A stretch of 64,000 nucleotides of DNA from Skeletonema tropicum (lineage: Eukaryota > Bacillariophyta > Thalassiosirophyceae > Thalassiosirales > Thalassiosiraceae), in NCBI GenBank assembly GCA_037178625.1, contig CM074130.1, forward strand, positions 3,968,001 through 4,032,000, read 5' to 3'. The first letter of the stretch is position 1; each line of letters opens with the position of its first letter. Under the pieces are notes generated by a model, which worked only from the letters and a program-made list of their open reading frames with translations, searched no databases and was not told the DNA's origin. Both the position numbers and the translations under genes were made by a program. Of this stretch, positions 24,012 through 35,268 are shown one piece after another.

Positions 24012-25468
24012 CTATTCTTGTGCCACAGCTGGCTGCGCCAAGTAAACTGAAGGGTCAACATATTCTTGCTGAATAGTTTTAACGCCCTCCTCACCTTCGC
24101 ACTCGGCTCCATCCTCGCTACATGGCATATTTCGTACAGTGAATGAACCGGGAGTGGCCCAGGCACACTGTTGTTCAATACCCAAGATATTTTTTCCAGT
24201 TTCAATTCGGAAAAATCCTCCTTCTGCCCAGTACTGACCCCAGGAGTTACGCACAATATAGTAGTCTTGTTTGGTCTTGTCATCGTGTCCATATCCCACA
24301 ATGCTCACTACATGATTATGCTGTGTGGGTGTATTTTCGTCAGAAAATATTTCTCCTCCAAAAAAATTCCTGAGGGGGAAAGCTGAGATTCCACAGGCAA
24401 CAGGACCTCGAGTGTAAACTTCCTTCTTGATCATCGTGGCCATCTTCATCCAATCTGTCTCACCTTGACCGATCACACCATATTCGGCGACAGTGGCGTG
24501 GGGATAATCTATGATTGCTTTACATTCTGCTGCACCCTGGCTTCGAAATCCACCGCAGGTGCGGCAGATATTTGCTGGGGAGCATGTGGTATCGACATGC
24601 TGGCAAAAACCTTCAGTGGATTCGGCACTGCACGCAATGTATGGGTTGCAAGTATCAAAGGCAATTTTCCCATTCATCTTGATGAACTCGTAAGCTCCAG
24701 TGTGAGTCCCTCCATGGCAACTGCCAGCGATGTTTGCACCGCAGTTCAATAGATGTTGAATAGAGAGATTGATGTCATCTCCCTCGCCGTTGCGAGCGAT
24801 CTTGATACGATCTGCTAATGCGGACATACTGGCATGGGCCCAGCAAGAACCTACGCACATTTGTTTTGTTAGAGACTTGATGATATACATATCAATTGAA
24901 AATTATTAGAGTGTAGCACATGATTACTTACCACAGTATTGTGGGATATGCTGGTTGAGAGATTTTGTAATGAGAGATCTGCCGTCAACATTCCTCCAGT
25001 CCCACTATGATAAATATGAGGTTGAAGTGATAGATGAGACTCGATGGTGAGTGTTCATATTCAATTGCTGCCAATGTGTGCACGACATATAGAAAAACTT
25101 ACATTCTTGGGTAGGTCTTTATCGGCAACATATCTTGATTGGATGTGAAGAGAGGAAGAATGACATACGAGTTAGCTTGACAAGGAAAGAGTGACAAAGT
25201 TTGATACGATATGGTGCTCGACTGTAACGTAGCTAGCTCTTAACTCGGCGGCAATAGGTTATCTACGAAGTTGTAGTATAGCTTGTAGGGCAGACCAACC
25301 AAACGCCGCTGCATTCAACAAATGTACTCACTCATGCGGCAAAGGCGACTTGTGATCGTTCTGAACAGTGTGTCCTTCCATCTTGACGAACTCATTAAAA
25401 TGGACGGCATCATCTGCCGTGGCGCTGGCCACCAAGGCGAAGGCGGCAATTACAGTGGAGAATTTCAT
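24012..25468 (-). CDS. Cathepsin X/Z-like papain-family cysteine protease, secreted
   Basis: Four exons (minus): 25468-25332, 25133-25103, 25004-24932 and 24850-24012, all GT..AG and in frame, 359 aa. The N-terminus 'MKFSTVIAAFALVASATA' is a clear signal peptide. The propeptide is short. The mature start 'LPKNWDWRNVDG' and 'NQHIPQYCGSCWAHASM' (active-site Cys, oxyanion Gln) are typical of cathepsin X, a C1A carboxypeptidase. The 'HNHVVSIVGYG' His and 'YIVRNSWGQYWAEGGFFR' Asn complete the triad. Length fits the family. It probably works in the vacuole/lysosome or outside the cell. The frame is undamaged. Confidence 0.92.
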
Positions 25469-25683
25469 TTGCGACTTTTTTGTTATTTAAATTATGTAGC
25501 GTTATGCTCCAACACCAACAGTATGCAGGCAACAGTTCTGAACCAAGAGCAGCTCTTGCGGTTCTTGGGTCTTGGGTGTGTTTCTTTATGTCTGAGATAA
25601 GGACGCGTGGCAAACTTCTTACTACCTATTCCTATGTTGCGTTGGAAGCGCTACTTTTTGAGAATTTACCTCTGAAGCCAAGC

Positions 25684-26276
25684 CAATCCTTCTGGGCAGT
25701 GCCAATGTGCTTCTAGCCATCGTAGCCAAGTGTTTTGGGCAACTATATAGAAGCGGCTCATTGCTACAGTGAAAGCATTAATACATATAGCACTCGACTG
25801 TGCGCAAATTAGCACTGCGCAGGAGGATAGGATTGCTCTGATACAAATACAAGCGATGCTACAGTCTCGTAGCCGATCTGAGAGGTCCAGTGTGGGCTGG
25901 CCAGCAGCACTCCATTCTACCAAATCGTTCTATCGTCGTCAATACAATACGCGCATGAGCCGCTTCTAGTGGCCCATTACACTCGGCGGTGATATAAAAA
26001 GGTATATATTTTCTGGGAAGAAGGTATTTTTTATCGCCACAACACAAAAATGTAATGAAATGCCAACTCCTATTCACTTTGATCTCACTGTTCTTGTTGC
26101 TACGTTTTGTTATTATTCTACTCATAGTATGTGGAAGATTGCTTCTACTTCTATTCTATTTCTATGTACCTACATTTATTATATGACATCGTAGTGCTTA
26201 TTTACCCTCTAGATCGTAGTGCAAATGTTCATCATGAAAGTTTTGGTCGCATATAAGCTAATCATACATTCATAAC
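25684..26276. repeat. ~595-bp direct repeat, copy 1
   Basis: It begins 'caatccttctgggcagtg' and ends 'gctaatcatacattcata', and matches 29088-29684 at high identity in the same orientation. It contains one diverged satellite monomer (about 25855-26000, 'gatctgagaggtccagtgtg'). The two copies enclose the pectin-lyase-like gene. There is no coding content. Confidence 0.85.
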
Positions 26277-26462
26277 ATTAACATGTGGTGTCATGTCTAA
26301 TGTCCAATGCTGCAAAGTTTCAATCCTAATGGTAATAATTTTACTTTACTTCTACCCTTTCAAACAAAGAAGACTCAATCTCAGACCTCTGAACACCATC
26401 CGTCAGCATCAGTTGAGACTGAAACAATATTCACCCCTTCTTCGCGACTTACAACTTACGAT

Positions 26463-28599
26463 TCACTTACTTGCATCATACTTAGAAACCATACCTCTTC
26501 CATAAGTGGGTCCCCCGCCGTATGTGAACCCGTCCGAAACTACGGTCATAATGCGACCAATATTGTCCAAGTGCACGACAAAGGGATTGATCACTACATT
26601 GGCATCAAACGCATTGGGATGAACTATTCCAGTCTTGACGATGACATTGTAGTCTCGAAAGTTTGTGTAAACTCCAGCCCCGCCAAGCTGAAGATTCTCT
26701 CCATTAACTCTGAATCCAACAAAATTTTTAGCTCCAAAGTTCTGGTCAACATCATATGGCAACTCGTTTTGATAGAAGTATACTTGACCGTCCGCACCGT
26801 TCCATACCACCTGGTCCTCATCCGTGTGCTCTACTGCCAAGCCGTGAATCACCACATTATCGCCATTGACCTCCAAACCTGTCTTACAGGGACATTCTCC
26901 CATCACGACTTGATGATAGTCAAGATTCTTGTCAGGGAAGTTAGGCAATTCACCATCTGCAAGCTCGACGTGGTCAGCTCTCCACAACCACAAGTTATCA
27001 CCAATCACATTTCCTTGGTGAATGCGAACCATAACATCTAGAGAAACCTCTCTATCAAGATCACCTCCGACGCGGCAGAAGATATCTGTCAGCACGCCAG
27101 GGTTTTTTGGGTTACCAGGGTCTGTCACTCCCTCCTGTCCAAACTCAATGAAGGAAGTCGTCTCGGGAGAAACGGATGGCACCTTCTTGATCCTGGAAGC
27201 TGCAAACATCATTCCGCCGATACGAACTCCCTCAATCCCAGCAGGGACCTGTATGCAGGGCTCTCCATTCGGTGGGGCGGTTAGTGTAGCCATACCAACG
27301 CCGAGAAGTACTTGATCGTTCTTGACGATATTGATGGACTCCTTCAAGTGGTAAATTCCAGGAGACAAGACAACATCTTTTCCTTGTTTGAGGGCAATGT
27401 TGATCTTGCGAGCAACATCATTATCAATTTCGCCTTCAGCTTCGGCTCTGGCTACGTACACGTTCTCGAATGGACGTTTATCGTCAGTAGCACCGGATAA
27501 ATCAGCTCCTAGAGGGGCAAGTTCATCACCAGATCTGATCCTGGGTTGAGGCACATGCAAGAAATACTTCTTGGTGTTGTCTTCGAGGATCTCCATAGCC
27601 ACGAAGCACCTGTGGAAACAAACATGTCAAAACAAGATGAGATTATTCCAAATGAATGTGATACGAGCACACATGCTTGCTAATCAGATTTACTCACTTT
27701 TCAACAGTGGTCTTGGGTACGTTCACTGTAGTAGATGCTCCCTTCTCATCGACATTTGGCTTTTTACTCCAGTCTGTCCTCCAGTTGGAAGACCTTGTTT
27801 CCAAGCTCAACTCTTCACCGAATGGTTTACCCCCCTCTTTTAGCCAGCCCTTTGGGGTCTTCAAACAATTTTCAGGAGCCACGGTGTCGACAAACACATT
27901 GCTCCAGGCTCCCAAATTGATTGCATCTCCCACCGTAACTGACCTTGAACAGAACTGTTGCTGCGATCCGAATACAAGTGTACCATCTACTTGGGCATTG
28001 GCAAGATGCCCACCGGAGGCTGGTGCTCCTTTGTCGTGTAGAATCAAGTCTTTCTCCGCGTGAATACGGCGAATAGGAGCAGCCTGGGACACGGCCCACA
28101 ATTGGCCGTCCTTGGTTTGGTTGGTAAAGTTCTCAGCTGATCTCCAGAAGGTATCAAGAGTAAGACAACCCCTCAACTTGTCGTTGAAATATGCGGGGCA
28201 GTAGGGACCCTTCTTCGCGATGTCTCCGTCATCAGCAAACTTGACATCTCTGGCAGAGGCGCCTAAGCCGGCTACTTGCACGTAATAGCCAACCTGCACG
28301 TCGACTTTGTATGGTTCTTCACGTGGTTCAAAAAAGATCGCCTTGCGTTCAGATGAGAAGTGCTCCTTGGGCACGAAGTATTCGTTGCCGACAAGGTTGA
28401 CATCGTCAGTCATATCTGCTGTAACCTTTGTTTTAGAATCTTCAAGGGTTTTCAAAATCTCCTGAGCGTCTTCATCTCTCATGTCGCGGGTGATAATCGT
28501 CACACTTTCCGGCCATTGCGGTGGGTTGGGCTCAGCACTTTCGGAGGGCTCATTGACTTTGGTGGTGATAGAATCGAGGGCAGAGTTTGCGATGATCAT
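26463..28599 (-). CDS. Pectin-lyase-fold (right-handed beta-helix) protein, two exons
   Basis: Exons 28599-27698 and 27609-26463, intron 27610-27697 (GTGAGT..CACAG), 682 aa. The second half has the signature of bacterial and fungal secreted beta-helix proteins often annotated 'adenylyl cyclase' or 'coagulation factor 5/8-type': 'QGKDVVLSPGIYHLKESI', 'LLGVGMATLTAPPNG', 'GDNLWLWRADHVEL', 'VNGDNVVIHGLAVEHT' and 'VYFYQNELPYDVDQ'. The family's real substrate is unclear; polysaccharide binding or cleavage is an inference. From the chosen ATG (28599) no signal peptide is visible; a longer upstream frame exists but lacks a better start. The frame is clean. Partial copies lie at 1-650, 12478 and 16197. 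Confidence 0.85.
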
Positions 28600-29087
28600 T
28601 TTTGCGTAGGCAGCGGGATATTTATTGTTATTGGTAGTTATCGAAGATGATAGGACTTGTATTGTAGCTTTTTGCTTACTTACTTTTTTATGCGCTCGAA
28701 GCAAAAGGCTGTTAACCACGATACAACAAGATATTGGGGTCTTGGATATCTGCATCTTGGCGAGGTCCACGACCACAACCATTTCCCGCAATTGATAGTA
28801 CTAGTTCCTACATTGATTTGGCTGAAAAATAAAGATACTTTTTGACATAGGAACCAGTACTAATGCCATCTAAAAAAGATCCAGCAGTTTCACTCCAGAC
28901 ATGGCGGGCATTGCTCGCGCATTGGGCTGGGTCAAATGAAATTTCAACTTTTCGGCTTTTTTTGGGTACCTACGTACCAATCGCCGAGTCCCAAACAACG
29001 GTAGATCTACGAAACTGACGGCAGAGTGAGACACAAACCCAATGAAGTCATCTTCGATCTACGAAGCTGTAATAGCTTGTAGAAGCG
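28600..29087. other. Intergenic upstream of the beta-helix gene
   Basis: Presumed promoter region of the gene at 26463-28599. No gene or repeat is recognised until the direct repeat begins at 29088. Confidence 0.4.
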
Positions 29088-29684
29088 CAATCCTTCTGGG
29101 CAGTGCTAATGTGCTTGTGTACTATCGCGGCCGAGTGTTTTGGGCAACTAGAAGCGGCTCATTGCTACAGTGAAAGCATTAATACATATAGCACTCGACT
29201 GTGCCTGTGCGCGAATTAGCACTGCGCAGGAGGATAGGATTGCTCTGATACAAATACAAGCGATGCTACAGTCTCGTAGCCGATCTGAGAGGTCCAGTGT
29301 GGGCTGGCCAGCAGCACTCCATTCTACCAAATCGTATCTATCGTCGCCAATACGCGCATGAGTTTCTTCTAGAGTGGCCCATTACACTCGGCGGTGATAT
29401 AAAAGGTACATTTATATTTTCTGGGAAGAAGGTATTTTTTATCCCACAACACAAAAATGTAATGAAATGCCAACTCCTATTCACTTTGATCTCATTGTTC
29501 TTGTTGCTACGTTTTGTTATTATTCTACTCATAGTATGTGGAAGATTGCTTCTACTTCTATTCTATTTCTATGTACTTCCCTACCTTTAATGACATCGCA
29601 GTGCTTATTTACCCTCTAGCTCGCACAGTGCAAATGTTGATCATGAAAGTTTTGGTCGCATATAAGCTAATCATACATTCATAG
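29088..29684. repeat. ~595-bp direct repeat, copy 2
   Basis: Partner of 25684-26276, with one embedded monomer of the satellite at about 29260-29400. It connects directly to further monomers at 29697, so the flanking repeat and the satellite share an origin. Confidence 0.85.
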
Positions 29685-29696
29685 CATGACACGAAG

Positions 29697-29967
29697 AAAT
29701 GCTACAGTCTCATCAACGATCTGAGAGGTCCAGCGTTGGCTTGCCAAAAGCACTCCATTCTACCACAATCGTATCTATCGTCGTCAATACGTGCATGAGC
29801 CGCTTCTAGTGGCCCATTCTACTCGGCGGTGATGACATACAAACTCCTTAGAACTGCGCAGGAGGATTGCACTGATTCAATGGATGTTACAGCCTCGTAG
29901 CCGATCTGAGAGGTCCAGTGTGGGCTTGGGCCGGCAGTGCTTCATTCTACCGAAATCGTATCTATCG
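29697..29967 (+). repeat. Satellite monomers left of the ULP1 insertion
   Basis: One and a half units: 'gatctgagaggtccagcgtt' at about 29718, 'gatctgagaggtccagtgtg' at about 29903. The second is broken at 29967 by the insertion. Confidence 0.85.
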
Positions 29968-31370
29968 GCAACTGCAACAAAATTGTCTCCTGGGTATGCG
30001 GCTCCGGCTGACCATCGACAGCTGGACGAAGTTCCTGGACCAGCTCCTCTCTCTCACGCACACGCAATGGATTTGCAGAAACCTAATCAATCGCCACAAA
30101 ACCAAAGGCACGAAGGTCCTGGCTTCAAGAGAACAAATCCAGAAAGAGATAGAGCACCAACTTAGTTTAGGAACAGACGGCCTGCCGGAAGAAGCTAGAT
30201 GTCTGCTGGAATCTAACCGGAGGAACTTTTTGCCAAGAGCACAGAGCAACAACAGTATTGGTTGAACGCGGCGGTGGCGAGTAGAGAAGCGGCTGGAGAC
30301 CTCACGGGAGGTCGGCTGGACAATGCCAATCCTGCGACGGCTCAATCAAGGATCGCTCCACAGGAAACAGTCGCGGCAGCAGACACCAGCATCGGCACGA
30401 CGAGTTCCAAGAAGGCTCCCCTGCGACGCCCCTGTATTCAAGCAGCAACTTCGAGCGGAAGCTCGGGCCTCCTCCATTCGGCCGAGGCCAAGACTACCGC
30501 CAGACCTAGGGACGCAACGCACCGATCGTCTGGAGCTGCTCCGACGAAATACGGATGAAGAGATAAGGACATTCTCCACGAGGGACCTCTTCAGATCGGT
30601 CCCTGAGACTTTCACCCTTGATATGGCAGGAGGAGATAAGGTTCGACGGGAAGCATTGCTCTCCCTGCGACCGCCACAATGGCTCAACGACGAAGTCATC
30701 AACTGCTTTCTCCGCAGGGTTCTCTTCCCAAAGGTGAACTCCCAAAGAGTCTACTTCTTCAACTACTTCTTCATGTCAGCACTCCTTCAGACTGGGACGG
30801 ACGGGCAATCAATACCCATCTACAACTACAACAATGTGCGCTCCTGGGGCAATACGTTGAGAAGAAAGAACGGGATCTTGGGTGTGCGGGAGATATACGT
30901 GCCGATTAACCGAGGTAATAGTCATTGGCTGCTCCTCAGAGCCGACACCGTGCTCAAAGAGATTAAACTGTGAGATTCTCAGGGACGGAAGGAGTCTAAC
31001 CAGCGTTACCTCCGGGCTATGCAGCAGTATCTAAAGGATAAGTATCGAGAAATACATGGGGAGGCGAACACTGATTGGGACAACTCTTGGCGGCTCATCG
31101 ATGAGACATTGAATCCTCCAAGGCAGACCAACGGATATGATTGTGGACTCTTTGTCCTCGCCAACGCAACTTTACTGGCACAAAACATCCCTCTGTGTGA
31201 GAATTCCTACAACCAGGAGAACTTCCTACCCAACCCCCATGCAGCAGACAGAGTCCCTTCTCAATCAGAAAAGGAGCGCTGCATCGATGGCTGTTGTGGA
31301 TTCAACACTTCAAGCCACCACCCAAAGACACGCACCTCCCAAGCGAAAGAAAAAGAAGTTGTCAACTTGA
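29968..31370 (+). pseudogene. Transposon protein with C-terminal ULP1 (C48) protease domain, broken
   Basis: The first part ('THTQWICRNLINRHKTKG', 'EEARCLLE', 'QQYWLNAAVASREA') resembles a region I know from repetitive ORFs of algal and fungal transposons. The second part is a ULP1/SUMO-protease fold: 'LRPPQWLNDEVINCFLRR', catalytic His in 'PINRGNSHWLLL', Asp in 'DSQGRK' and Gln/Cys in 'QTNGYDCGLFVLANA'. All four catalytic residues are present. An in-frame TGA at 30971-30973 sits immediately before the Asp codon, and the frame shifts near 30240, 30320 and 31235. Thus the catalytic site can be traced but the gene is not intact. Confidence 0.7.
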
Positions 31371-31595
31371 GGCCACATGCCGGCCAGTCTCTTCGTGTAA
31401 GCAGATGCACTCTCATTTGGTTTCAAAGGCTCCGGCGTTTAAGAGAAGCTCCCAGCTCCTACGGGGGCACACGTCTTGCTGTATGGTAATCCTTTCGGCA
31501 GCAAAAGACCGTACGTTGTACCTAAGCACGTCCAGATAATACTCGTGTAGATTTCTAATCTAAATTACTTTGTATTATTTATTTATATATTTATT
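29968..31595 (+). mobile_element. Retroelement-like insertion inside a satellite monomer
   Basis: The monomer text 'atcgtatctatcg' stops at 29967 and resumes as 'atcgtcgtcaatacgcg' at 31597. TATCG is present on both sides (29963-29967 and 31596-31600), a 5-bp target duplication. The inserted DNA holds one degraded protein frame and ends in an (ATTT)n-like tail (about 31572-31595). An A/T-rich microsatellite tail with a short target duplication suggests a 5'-truncated non-LTR element. Confidence 0.65.
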
Positions 31596-31875
31596 TATCG
31601 TCGTCAATACGCGCTTGAGCCGCTTCTAGAGGTCCATTCTACTCGGCGGTGATGATGTACAAATACAAACTCATGGGCACTACTCAGACGGCTGGCGTGC
31701 GTAGAAGAGATGCTACAGTGTGTGTAACTTGGCCTTCGGGCATTACACGTCTTTCCCAACGAATGGACTAACAAGTCCGCGGGCAGTGCTCATGCAACCC
31801 CTAGGCGCTTGCTGTTATAGAAATAAAAGACTATACTAAACCCCACACGTGAAGATCCAGCTAGCCAACCCCTTT
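31596..31875 (+). repeat. Satellite half-monomer plus unrelated spacer
   Basis: The monomer runs to about 31715, then about 160 bp of unrelated DNA ('cttgctgttatagaaataaa') interrupts before the regular array. No gene is seen. Confidence 0.6.
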
Positions 31876-34800
31876 ATGCACTATCCTCGACAGACGGCTG
31901 GCGTGCGTAGAAGAGATGCTACAGTCTCATCAACGATCTGAGAGGTCCAGTGTGGGCTTGCCAGCAGCACTCCATTCTACCAAAATCGTATCTATCGTCG
32001 TCAATACGCGCATGAGCCGCTTCTAGTGGCCCATTCTACTCGGCGGTGATGATGTACAAATACAAACTCATGGGCAATGCTCAGACGGCTGGCGTGCGTA
32101 GAAGAGATGCTACAACCTCGTAGCCGATCTGAGAGGTCCAGTGTGGGCTGGCCGACAGTGCTTCATTCTACCAAAATCGTATCTATCGTCGTCAATACGC
32201 GCATGAGCCACTTCTAGAGGTCCATTCTACTCGGCGGTGATGATGCACAAATACAAACTCATGGGCACTGCTCAGACGGCTGGCGTGCGTAGAAGAGATG
32301 CTACAGTCTCATCAACGATCTGAGAGGTCCAGTGTGGGCTTGCCAGCAGCACTCCATTCTACCAAAATCGTATCTATCGTCGTCAATACGCGCATGAGCC
32401 GCTTCAAGTGGCCCATTCTACTCGGCGGTGATGATGTACAAATACAAACTCATGGGCACTGCTCAGACGGCTGGCGTGCGTAGAAGAGATGCTACAACCT
32501 CGTAGCCGATCTGAGAGGTCCAGTGTGGGCTGGCCGGCAGTGCTTCATTCTACCAAATCGTATCTATCGTCGTCAATACGCGCATGAGCCGCTTCTAGAG
32601 GTCCATTCTACTCGGCGGTGATGATGTACAAATACAAACTCATGGGCACTGTTCAGACGGCTGGCGTGCGTAGAAGAGATGCTACAGTCTCATCAACGAT
32701 CTGAGAGGTCCAGTGTTGGCTTGCCAGCAGCACTCCATTCTACCAAAATCGTATCTATCGTCGTCAATACGCGCATGAGCCGCTTCTAGTTGCCCATTCT
32801 ACTCGGCGGTGAGACGTCAAAAGCTCATTAGCACTGTTCAGACGGCTGGCGTGCGTAGAAGAGATGCTACAACCTCGTAGCCGATCTGAGAGGTCCAGTG
32901 TGGGCTGGCCTGCAGTGCTTCATTCTACCAAATCGTATCTATCGTCGTCAATACGCGCATGAGCCGCTTCTAGTGGCCCATTTGACTCGGCGGTGAGACG
33001 TCAAAAGCTCATGGGCACTGCTCAGACGGCTGGCGTGCGTAGAAGAGATACTACAACCTCGTAGCCAATCTGAGAGGTCCAGTGTTGGCTTGCCTGCAGT
33101 GCTTCATTCTACCAAAATCGTATCTATCGTCGTCAATACGCGCATGAGCCGCTTCTAGTGGCCCATTCTACTCGGCGGTGAGACGTCAACAGCTCATTAG
33201 CACTGTTCAGACGGCTGGCGTGCGTAGAAGAGATGCTACAACCTCGTAGCCGATCTGAGAGGTCCAGTGTTGGCTTGCCAGCAGCACTCCATTCTACCAA
33301 AATCGTATCTATCGTCGTCAATACGCGCATGAGCCGCTTCTAGTGGCCCATTCTACTCGGCGGTGAGACGTCAACAGCTCATTAGCACTGTTCAGACGGC
33401 TGGCGTGCGTAGAAGAGATGCTACAACCTCGTAGCCGATCTGAGAGGTCCAGTGTGGGCTGGCCTGCAGTGCTTCATTCTACCAAATCGTATCTATCGTC
33501 GTCAATACGCGCATGAGCCGCTTCTAGTGGCCCATTTGACTCGGCGGTGAGACGTCAAAAGCTCATGGGCACTGTTCAGACGGCTGGCGTGCGTAGAAGA
33601 GATACTACAACCTCGTAGCCAATCTGAGAGGTCCAGTGTTGGCTTGCCTGCAGTGCTTCATTCTACCAAAATCGTATCTATCGTCGTCAATACGCGCATG
33701 AACCGCTTCTAGTGGCCCATTCTACTCGGCGGTGAGACGTCAAAAGCTCATTAGCACTGTTCAGACGGCTGGCGTGCGTAGAAGAGATGCTACAACCTCG
33801 TAGCCGATCTGAGAGGTCCAGTGTGGGCTGGCGGCAGTGCTTCATTTTTCCAAATCGTATCTATCGTCGTCAATACGCGCTTGAGTAGCTTCTAGTGGCC
33901 CATTTGACTCGGCGGTGATGATATACAAATACAAACTCATGGGCACTGCTCAGACGGCTGGCGTGCGTAGAAGAGATGCTACAGTCTCATCAACGATCTG
34001 AGAGGTCCAGTGTTGGCTTGCCAGCAGCACTCCATTCTACCAAAATCGTATCTATCGTCGTCAATACGCGCATGAGCCGCTTCTAGTGGCCCATTCTACT
34101 CGGCGGTGAGACGTCAACAGCTCATTAGCACTGTTCAGACGGCTGGCGTGCGTAGAAGAGATGCTACAACCTCGTAGCCGATCTGAGAGGTCCAGTGTGG
34201 GCTGGCCTGCAGTGCTTCATTCTACCAAATCGTATCTATCGTCGTCAATACGCGCATGAGCCGCTTCTAGTGGCCCATTCTACTCGGCTGTGATGATGTA
34301 CAAATACAAACTCATGGGCACTGCTCAGACGGCTGGTGTGCGTAGAAGAGATGCTACAACCTCGTAGCCGATCTGAGAGGTCCAGTGTTGGCTTGCCAGT
34401 AGCACTCCATTCTACCAAAATCGTATCTATCGTCGTCAATATGCGCATGAGCCACTTCTAGTGGCCCATTCTACTCGGCGGTGATGATATACAAATACAA
34501 ACTCATGGGCACTGCTCAGACGGCTGGCGTGCGTAGAAGAGATGCTACAGTCTCATCAACGATTGAGAGGTCCAGTGTTGGCTTGCCAGCAGCACTCCAT
34601 TCTACCAAAATCGTATCTATCGTCGTCAATACGCACATGAGCCGCTTCTAGTGGCCCATTCTACTCGGCGGTGAGACGTCAAAAGCTCATTAACACTGTT
34701 CAGACGGCTGGCGTGCGTAGAAGAGATGCTACAACCTCGTAGCCGATCTGAGAGGTCCAGTGTGGGCTGGCCTGCAGTGCTTCATTCTACCAAATCGTAT

Positions 34801-34978
34801 CTATCGTCGTCAATACGCGCATGAGCCGCTTCTAGTGGCCCATTTGACTCGGCGGTGATGATATACAAATACAAACTCATGGGCACTGCTCAGACGGCTG
34901 GCGTGCGTAGAAGAGATGCTACAGTCTCATTACCGATCTGAGAGGTCCAGTGTTGGCTTGCCTGCAGCACTCCATTCT
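31876..34978 (+). repeat. Tandem satellite array, 184-191 bp units, ~17 copies
   Basis: The landmark GCTGGCGTGCGTAGAAGAGA recurs at 31897, 32088, 32279, 32470, 32660, 32845, 33029, 33214, 33399, 33583, 33768, 33957, 34142, 34332 (one change), 34523, 34707 and 34897. Spacing is 189-191 bp where the spacer reads 'gatgatgtacaaatacaaac' and 184-185 bp where it reads 'gagacgtcaa'. Two body types alternate for much of the array: A ('ctacagtctcatcaacgatc') and B ('ctacaacctcgtagccgatc'). The array ends inside a unit at about 34978. There is no coding content. Confidence 0.97.
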
Positions 34979-35260
34979 TTTGTTGAAGGATGATTGTTCA
35001 AGGACTGCAAAAAGCAGAAGTTAAAGAAGAAGTCAAATATGATGCACCAGTAACCCAAGAGAAGTAAGGATATTCAGTTTAAATAACTTATATATTTATA
35101 AGTATATTTGCTTGGTATTCTTTAATAGTGACTACAATATCGTATACGCACGCAATTTTTCGTGGGTGGGTTTTTGGTAGGGTTCTGGGTGGGTTGACCT
35201 ACCTCTGGCTTTTGTCCCCCTTTTTGAAGCAGTCTGTCCTTCCCCGTCAAAGGTTCTCTT
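34979..35260. other. Spacer between satellite and hAT element
   Basis: No gene or repeat recognised; A/T-rich around 35070-35120. Confidence 0.4.
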
Positions 35261-35268
35261 TTGTATCC

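Noticed and set aside
26307..27041. 244-aa open frame on the plus strand
   Set aside because: Antisense to the beta-helix gene, no motifs, composition of a shadow frame.
25684..29684. LTR retrotransposon (two ~595-bp LTRs)
   Set aside because: No TG..CA ends, no primer-binding site or gag/pol; the inner gene is an unrelated beta-helix gene. Treated as direct repeats.
30971..30973. TGA as selenocysteine codon in the ULP1 domain
   Set aside because: The site is next to, not at, the catalytic residue, no SECIS-like structure was noticed, and the gene has other breaks.
31876..34978. CRISPR array
   Set aside because: Units are 184-191 bp and contiguous, without unique spacers, in a eukaryotic genome; this is a satellite.
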